Shown: positions 13,848 through 17,523 of the stretch, piece after piece
Layout of the letters: every line of letters starts with the position of its first letter
Numbering within the stretch: the first letter of the stretch is position 1
Source: Aliterella sp. RAGGC_92
GTDB taxonomy: Bacteria; Cyanobacteriota; Cyanobacteriia; Cyanobacteriales; Chroococcidiopsidaceae
NCBI GenBank assembly: GCA_030826005.1
Contig: JAPJOW010000077.1
Coordinates: 1-17,523, forward strand
DNA length: 17,523 nucleotides
Reading direction: 5' to 3'
The notes under the pieces: model-generated
The model's database searches: none
The model's input: only the letters and a program-made list of their open reading frames with translations
What the model was told of the DNA's origin: nothing
Made by a program: the position numbers and the translations under genes

Positions 13848-13954
13848 AATAAAACTATAATTTTTTCTTTAAATATCTACCTGAAAACGAGCGCAATTTC
13901 AGCAACGCTATAAACTTAATCAATCAGATTGTAGATTTAACTAACATGAAATAC

Positions 13955-14007
13955 AGTCGGCTTAAGCCGACTTAAGCTATTAGCCTGAGGTTTTAACCCT
14001 AGGCGGG
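13955..14007. repeat. Palindromic interspersed repeat, copy 3 (right arm of inverted pair)
   Basis: Reverse-complement copy of 13795-13847. It contains the perfect 18-bp palindrome AGTCGGCTTAAGCCGACT (13955-13972) and then a hairpin arm ending CCCTAGGCGGG. Together with the left arm it encloses about 107 bases of AT-rich DNA with no gene, forming an element of about 213 bases between convergent genes. Confidence 0.8.
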
Positions 14008-14037
14008 GAAGATGTTTATCGACCAATAGAAGACGAT

Positions 14038-14053
14038 GTTTTAACCCTGGGCG
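14038..14053. repeat. Partial fourth copy of the palindromic repeat
   Basis: GTTTTAACCCTGGGCG differs at a single position from the matching 16 bases of the right arm at 13990-14005, but lacks the rest of the element. The remaining bases up to the 14106 stop codon hold nothing else recognisable. Confidence 0.55.
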
Positions 14054-14105
14054 AACAAGGATTTTTTAATAAATTAACAACTCTAGCTTTTGTCTCTGGG
14101 TCTAT

Positions 14106-17100
14106 TTATTCGTCTTCAATCGCAGAGTCTCGATCTAGAATCAATAAGTCACGCAACCCGTTTGTATCTAATTCCGTCAACCACTGCTCTCCTGCGCCTA
14201 CTACTTGTTCGGCTAGTTCTTTTTTGCTTTCAATCATCGCGTTAATTTTTTCTTCCAAAGTGCCAGTACAAACAAATTTATGCACTAAAACATTGCGCTT
14301 TTGACCGATTCTAAATACGCGATCGGTAGCTTGATTTTCGACGGCAGGATTCCACCATCTATCGAAATGAAAAACATGATTTGCTCTTGTCAAATTCAAC
14401 CCTACACCCCCAGCTTTAAGAGACAAAATAAAGATTGGTGGTGCTTGCGGATCGTGTTGAAAACGATCTAACATTTCTTCTCTTTGTTGCTTGGTAGTGC
14501 TGCCATATAAAAACAATACTTCTCTATTAAAATGTTTTTCTAAATGGGTTTTAAGTAACTTTCCCCACTCGGCAAACTGAGTAAAAATTAAAGCGCGATC
14601 GCCTTCTGCGATAACTTCTTCTAACATTTCTTGCAAACGCTGCAATTTACCTGATTTTTTATCAAAGTCGCTAGGTAATATATTTGCTTTGGCTGCTTTT
14701 TCTCCTACCATAACTGGATGATTGCAGATTTGCTTTAGCTTTACTAACAACGCTAAAATCATCCCGCGACGTTGTACGCCTTCGGCAGATTCAATTTGGG
14801 CTAAAGACTCCTCAACTACTTGCTGATAAAGGCTTGCTTGGTCTAGAGAAAGTCCACAAAACACAGTCATTTCTTGCTTTTCGGGCAAATCTTGAATAAT
14901 TGTGCGATCGCTTTTCAATCGGCGGAGAATAAACGGCTGTACGAGCGATCGCAATGTGTTTAAAGAAGCGGCATCGCCATACTTTTCAATTGGCATCGCA
15001 AACCGCCGTTGAAAAAATTGTTTAGCGCCCAAATATCCCGGATTGAGAAAGTCTAAAATTGACCACAATTCCCCTAATCTATTTTCTACGGGCGTACCTG
15101 TTAAAGCAATTTTAAAATTAGCTTTTAATTGTCTTACAGCTTGGGATTGTTTCGCCTCTGGATTTTTGACATTTTGGGCTTCATCTAAAACAACTCCCTG
15201 CCAAGAAACACTTTCAAATGATTTAATATCTCGGTAAATCAACGCATAACTTGTAATCACAACTTCATGCTTTTGTACTTCTTTAACAAAAACCTCACCT
15301 TTAGAGCGTTTATCGCCGTGATGAATTGTTACTTTTAAGCTGGGTGCAAACTTTTTAACTTCTCGCTCCCAGTTTCCTAATACCGAAGTTGGACAAACTA
15401 CTAATGTCGGCTGTGTTAAAGCATTTTGTTCTTGGAGATGTAACAAAAAGGCGATTAATTGAGCCGTTTTACCCAAACCCATATCATCAGCTAAACACGC
15501 ACCCAAACCCCAACGCTCTAAAAATGCCAGCCAGCTAAAACCCCGTTGTTGATAAGGGCGCAACTCTCCTTTAAACTTGCTTGGTGTTGGTAAAACTGCG
15601 ATCGCACTATTATCTTGCAATGTCGTCATCAATTCTTGAAGTACCCCTGACGCTTCAAAGCTGACTACGGGCAATTTTTCAATTGCCATTGTATCCCCGG
15701 TACTGAGACGCAACGCATCTTCAAGGGATAATGTCAAGCTATTTTTGCGGGCGGCAAAAAAGTTTTGGGCGGTTTTAATGTCAGGCGGCTTCAGTTCTAC
15801 CCACTCGCCATTAATCTCTACAAGGGGACTGCCGAGGGCTACAAGGCGGTCAAACTCGCTTTTTGATATTGTTTGCCCGCCAATAGCTAATTCCCACTTT
15901 AAGGTCAGCAAACTGTGCAATCCCAAGCGTTGCTGTTGTTGGGGCGCAGCGTTGCTAATTTTTAAACCCAAACGATTCGCCCAACCGCCGCTACTACTAA
16001 GACTTGGCGGTAAAACTACCCCCAATCCGTTATCTTCAAACCGCCAAGCAATAGACTTAATAAACTCATAAGCTTGCAACGGAGTCAAAATACAGCTTTC
16101 AGGATAAGCAGATTCTAAACTAGGGGCAATGGGTTCGTACAATCTAGACGCTAAACCCAGCCCGCGCAAAAAAGTTTCTTGAGGGTTTTCTATCTCTCTA
16201 TTTTCATACACCCAACGCTCTACTGGATGCTGCCAAATATCCGCCGCTTTTATTAAAAATTCTGAGTTATCTATAGCTTGGAGAGCATACGCCAAAATCC
16301 ACTCATTACTATCTGCATTTGGAGGTATAAGCTGAAAACAGGTACGAAAACGATTTTGAGCCGCCGTCAACTGATACTGTAATGGTGCAATCCAAGCATT
16401 TAAAGACGATTCTAGACGCTCTAGCTGTCCTGGCTCGGATTTAACAATGTTATCGCTACGAGTTAAACTGTGCAGCCACTCTTTCCATAAAGGCGGTAGA
16501 GTAGGTAAATCGCTACTAACCACCGTTCTTACTTGAGCATCTATTGTCGTATTGAGAAAATCTTGAATTAGTTTTTGCGGCGCAATCGGTAAATTTATCG
16601 CGTTAAAAGTTTCCTGCTGATAGCACAAACAAGCTAAAGGCATAGTTTGGGTAAATTGTTCTAAGCGCCCCGAATCAATAGAACTATCTAACAAACTCTG
16701 CCACTTGGTTATTAAAGTATTATCTTCAAGTCTTTCTAAAGTAGGCAAAAACTTAGCTCTACTCATTACATCCCAACTCCACCGCGCAACTTGCGCCCAA
16801 AAACGCAAGTCTCCGCCCAAATAAGAATTTTCTTCAATCCCCAATGGTAGAGAGTTTAGGAGTTTCATTGCTCCAAGGGGGTTAAAGCAATATCCTTCAA
16901 CTTGCCAGGGATATAGTAAATAAGACTTGTTAGTTGCTAATTCTGTAGCAACCGAATGTACCGGATATAGTAAATTTTTATCAATATGCGTCGGCAAAGC
17001 GATCGCTTGATTATTTGGTAGTGGATGATTGCTATCATCTAGCTTTTGAGTGCCGATGCCTTTACGAGGGCGTTTTGCTACCGCCGGGGAAACGGAGAGT

Positions 17101-17285
17101 AAGGAAGCTATTTCGGCGTTTTGCAAAGCTATCCAAGCTGTCAATTCCTCTAGATTCATCGCTAAAGGGTGCTTGGGTAAAGCGGTCAAGTCTGACAACC
17201 CTACAGAGCTTCGCCAAGTTTCTCCCCAAATAAATAAGCAACTACCTTGCTTTTGCAGTAACCAACTACCGTGTAAAATTGCCAT
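14106..17285 (-). CDS. SNF2/Swi2-family DNA-dependent ATPase (helicase-like)
   Basis: A 1059-residue Snf2 protein. The N-terminal half (to about 540) is poorly conserved and includes the SNF2-associated DUF3670-type domain ending near FEDNGLGVVLPPSL and LSLEDALRLSTGD. The ATPase core begins at about 575 (LRPYQQRGFSWLAFLERWGLGACLADD). Walker A, DDMGLGKT, lies at about 599-606. The Walker B variant DEAQ is at about 697, LTGTPVENRLGELWSILDFLNPG follows, and the C-terminal RecA lobe runs about 890-1000 (LIFTQFAEWGKLL, GGVGLNLTRAN, QATDRVFRIGQ). All core motifs are intact. Such proteins translocate on double-stranded DNA and remodel protein-DNA complexes; the bacterial RapA/HepA subgroup recycles RNA polymerase. 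This one is of the cyanobacterial long form, with a target I cannot specify. Confidence 0.93.
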   Translation of the reverse strand: MAILHGSWLLQKQGSCLFIWGETWRSSVGLSDLTALPKHPLAMNLEELTAWIALQNAEIASLLSVSPAVAKRPRKGIGTQKLDDSNHPLPNNQAIALPTHIDKNLLYPVHSVATELATNKSYLLYPWQVEGYCFNPLGAMKLLNSLPLGIEENSYLGGDLRFWAQVARWSWDVMSRAKFLPTLERLEDNTLITKWQSLLDSSIDSGRLEQFTQTMPLACLCYQQETFNAINLPIAPQKLIQDFLNTTIDAQVRTVVSSDLPTLPPLWKEWLHSLTRSDNIVKSEPGQLERLESSLNAWIAPLQYQLTAAQNRFRTCFQLIPPNADSNEWILAYALQAIDNSEFLIKAADIWQHPVERWVYENREIENPQETFLRGLGLASRLYEPIAPSLESAYPESCILTPLQAYEFIKSIAWRFEDNGLGVVLPPSLSSSGGWANRLGLKISNAAPQQQQRLGLHSLLTLKWELAIGGQTISKSEFDRLVALGSPLVEINGEWVELKPPDIKTAQNFFAARKNSLTLSLEDALRLSTGDTMAIEKLPVVSFEASGVLQELMTTLQDNSAIAVLPTPSKFKGELRPYQQRGFSWLAFLERWGLGACLADDMGLGKTAQLIAFLLHLQEQNALTQPTLVVCPTSVLGNWEREVKKFAPSLKVTIHHGDKRSKGEVFVKEVQKHEVVITSYALIYRDIKSFESVSWQGVVLDEAQNVKNPEAKQSQAVRQLKANFKIALTGTPVENRLGELWSILDFLNPGYLGAKQFFQRRFAMPIEKYGDAASLNTLRSLVQPFILRRLKSDRTIIQDLPEKQEMTVFCGLSLDQASLYQQVVEESLAQIESAEGVQRRGMILALLVKLKQICNHPVMVGEKAAKANILPSDFDKKSGKLQRLQEMLEEVIAEGDRALIFTQFAEWGKLLKTHLEKHFNREVLFLYGSTTKQQREEMLDRFQHDPQAPPIFILSLKAGGVGLNLTRANHVFHFDRWWNPAVENQATDRVFRIGQKRNVLVHKFVCTGTLEEKINAMIESKKELAEQVVGAGEQWLTELDTNGLRDLLILDRDSAIEDE

Positions 17286-17523
17286 TTTCTTCCCAAACTT
17301 CAGACTTACCCAAACTATAAAAAATACTTAGTTTTTTGCTATTGCGTAATTATTTATACATTCATTATGAAAATGTCTTGTTTTTAGCGCCTAACCTGTT
17401 CCATGTTAATAGCGATCGCTTTAAAAATTGAATTGAATTATTAGTTTAAGGTAAAGAGTAATTTTTAGATAATACATTGAGGGCGATCGCATGATTTATC
17501 CCCTCCCCCCTGTCCCCTTGTCC
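17286..17523. other. Upstream region of the SNF2 gene, window end
   Basis: AT-rich spacer containing the SNF2 gene's promoter region, two HIP1 octamers (near 17410 and 17482) and a C-rich, pyrimidine-only tail from about 17499 (CCCCTCCCCCC then TGTCCCC twice in variant form) that runs off the window. The tail looks like the start of a short tandem repeat of the type common between cyanobacterial genes. No ORF of note is seen. Confidence 0.4.

Overview
The window reads as cyanobacterial chromosomal DNA of moderately low GC. About two dozen copies of the HIP1 octamer GCGATCGC are scattered through genes and spacers. Several genes belong to families typical of cyanobacteria: the DUF3143/J-domain pair, the secreted pentapeptide-repeat/TPR protein, and a pheophytinase-like hydrolase. 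I cannot assign a genus from the sequence alone.

Layout. Positions 1-253 hold the 3' end of an isoprenyl (undecaprenyl) diphosphate synthase gene. Positions 300-2363, all on the minus strand, look accessory. They contain a membrane protein gene that appears split by a frameshift, then a TacA/TacT-type toxin-antitoxin pair (RHH antitoxin and GNAT acetyltransferase toxin) with a perfect palindrome between its -35 and -10. Positions 2441-4181 (minus) hold DUF3143, a membrane-anchored J-domain protein and a pentapeptide/TPR protein. Positions 4352-8779 hold an aldo/keto reductase (+), an alpha/beta hydrolase (-), shikimate dehydrogenase aroE (+) and a two-gene minus-strand unit of an uncharacterised protein and a putative lipoprotein. 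Positions 9086-10657 (minus) encode an SPFH/slipin-like protein.

The 595-bp spacer 10658-11252 has no convincing protein gene. It does carry a degenerate tRNA-Asn-like cloverleaf and a perfect 21-bp palindrome. Next comes an HxlR-family regulator (-) divergent from an HtrA-like serine protease lacking a signal peptide (+), followed by an NmrA-type NAD(P)-binding oxidoreductase (+). A large SNF2-family ATPase (-) fills 14106-17285.

Convergent gene ends are consistently occupied by hairpin-forming DNA. A strong hairpin lies at 5632-5676. A palindromic interspersed repeat lies at 7561-7637 and again as an inverted pair at 13795-14007. The repeat copies keep their stems while the stem sequence changes, which points to selected secondary structure, probably bidirectional termination. 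Functional links between genes are strongest for TacA-TacT, for HxlR-HtrA-NmrA (a possible redox or electrophile stress locus) and for DUF3143/J-domain. The rest is ordinary housekeeping. I saw no CRISPR array, complete insertion sequence, prophage or clear new multi-gene system. The most notable items are the split membrane gene, the covarying repeat family, the tRNA-like element and the toxin-antitoxin operator.
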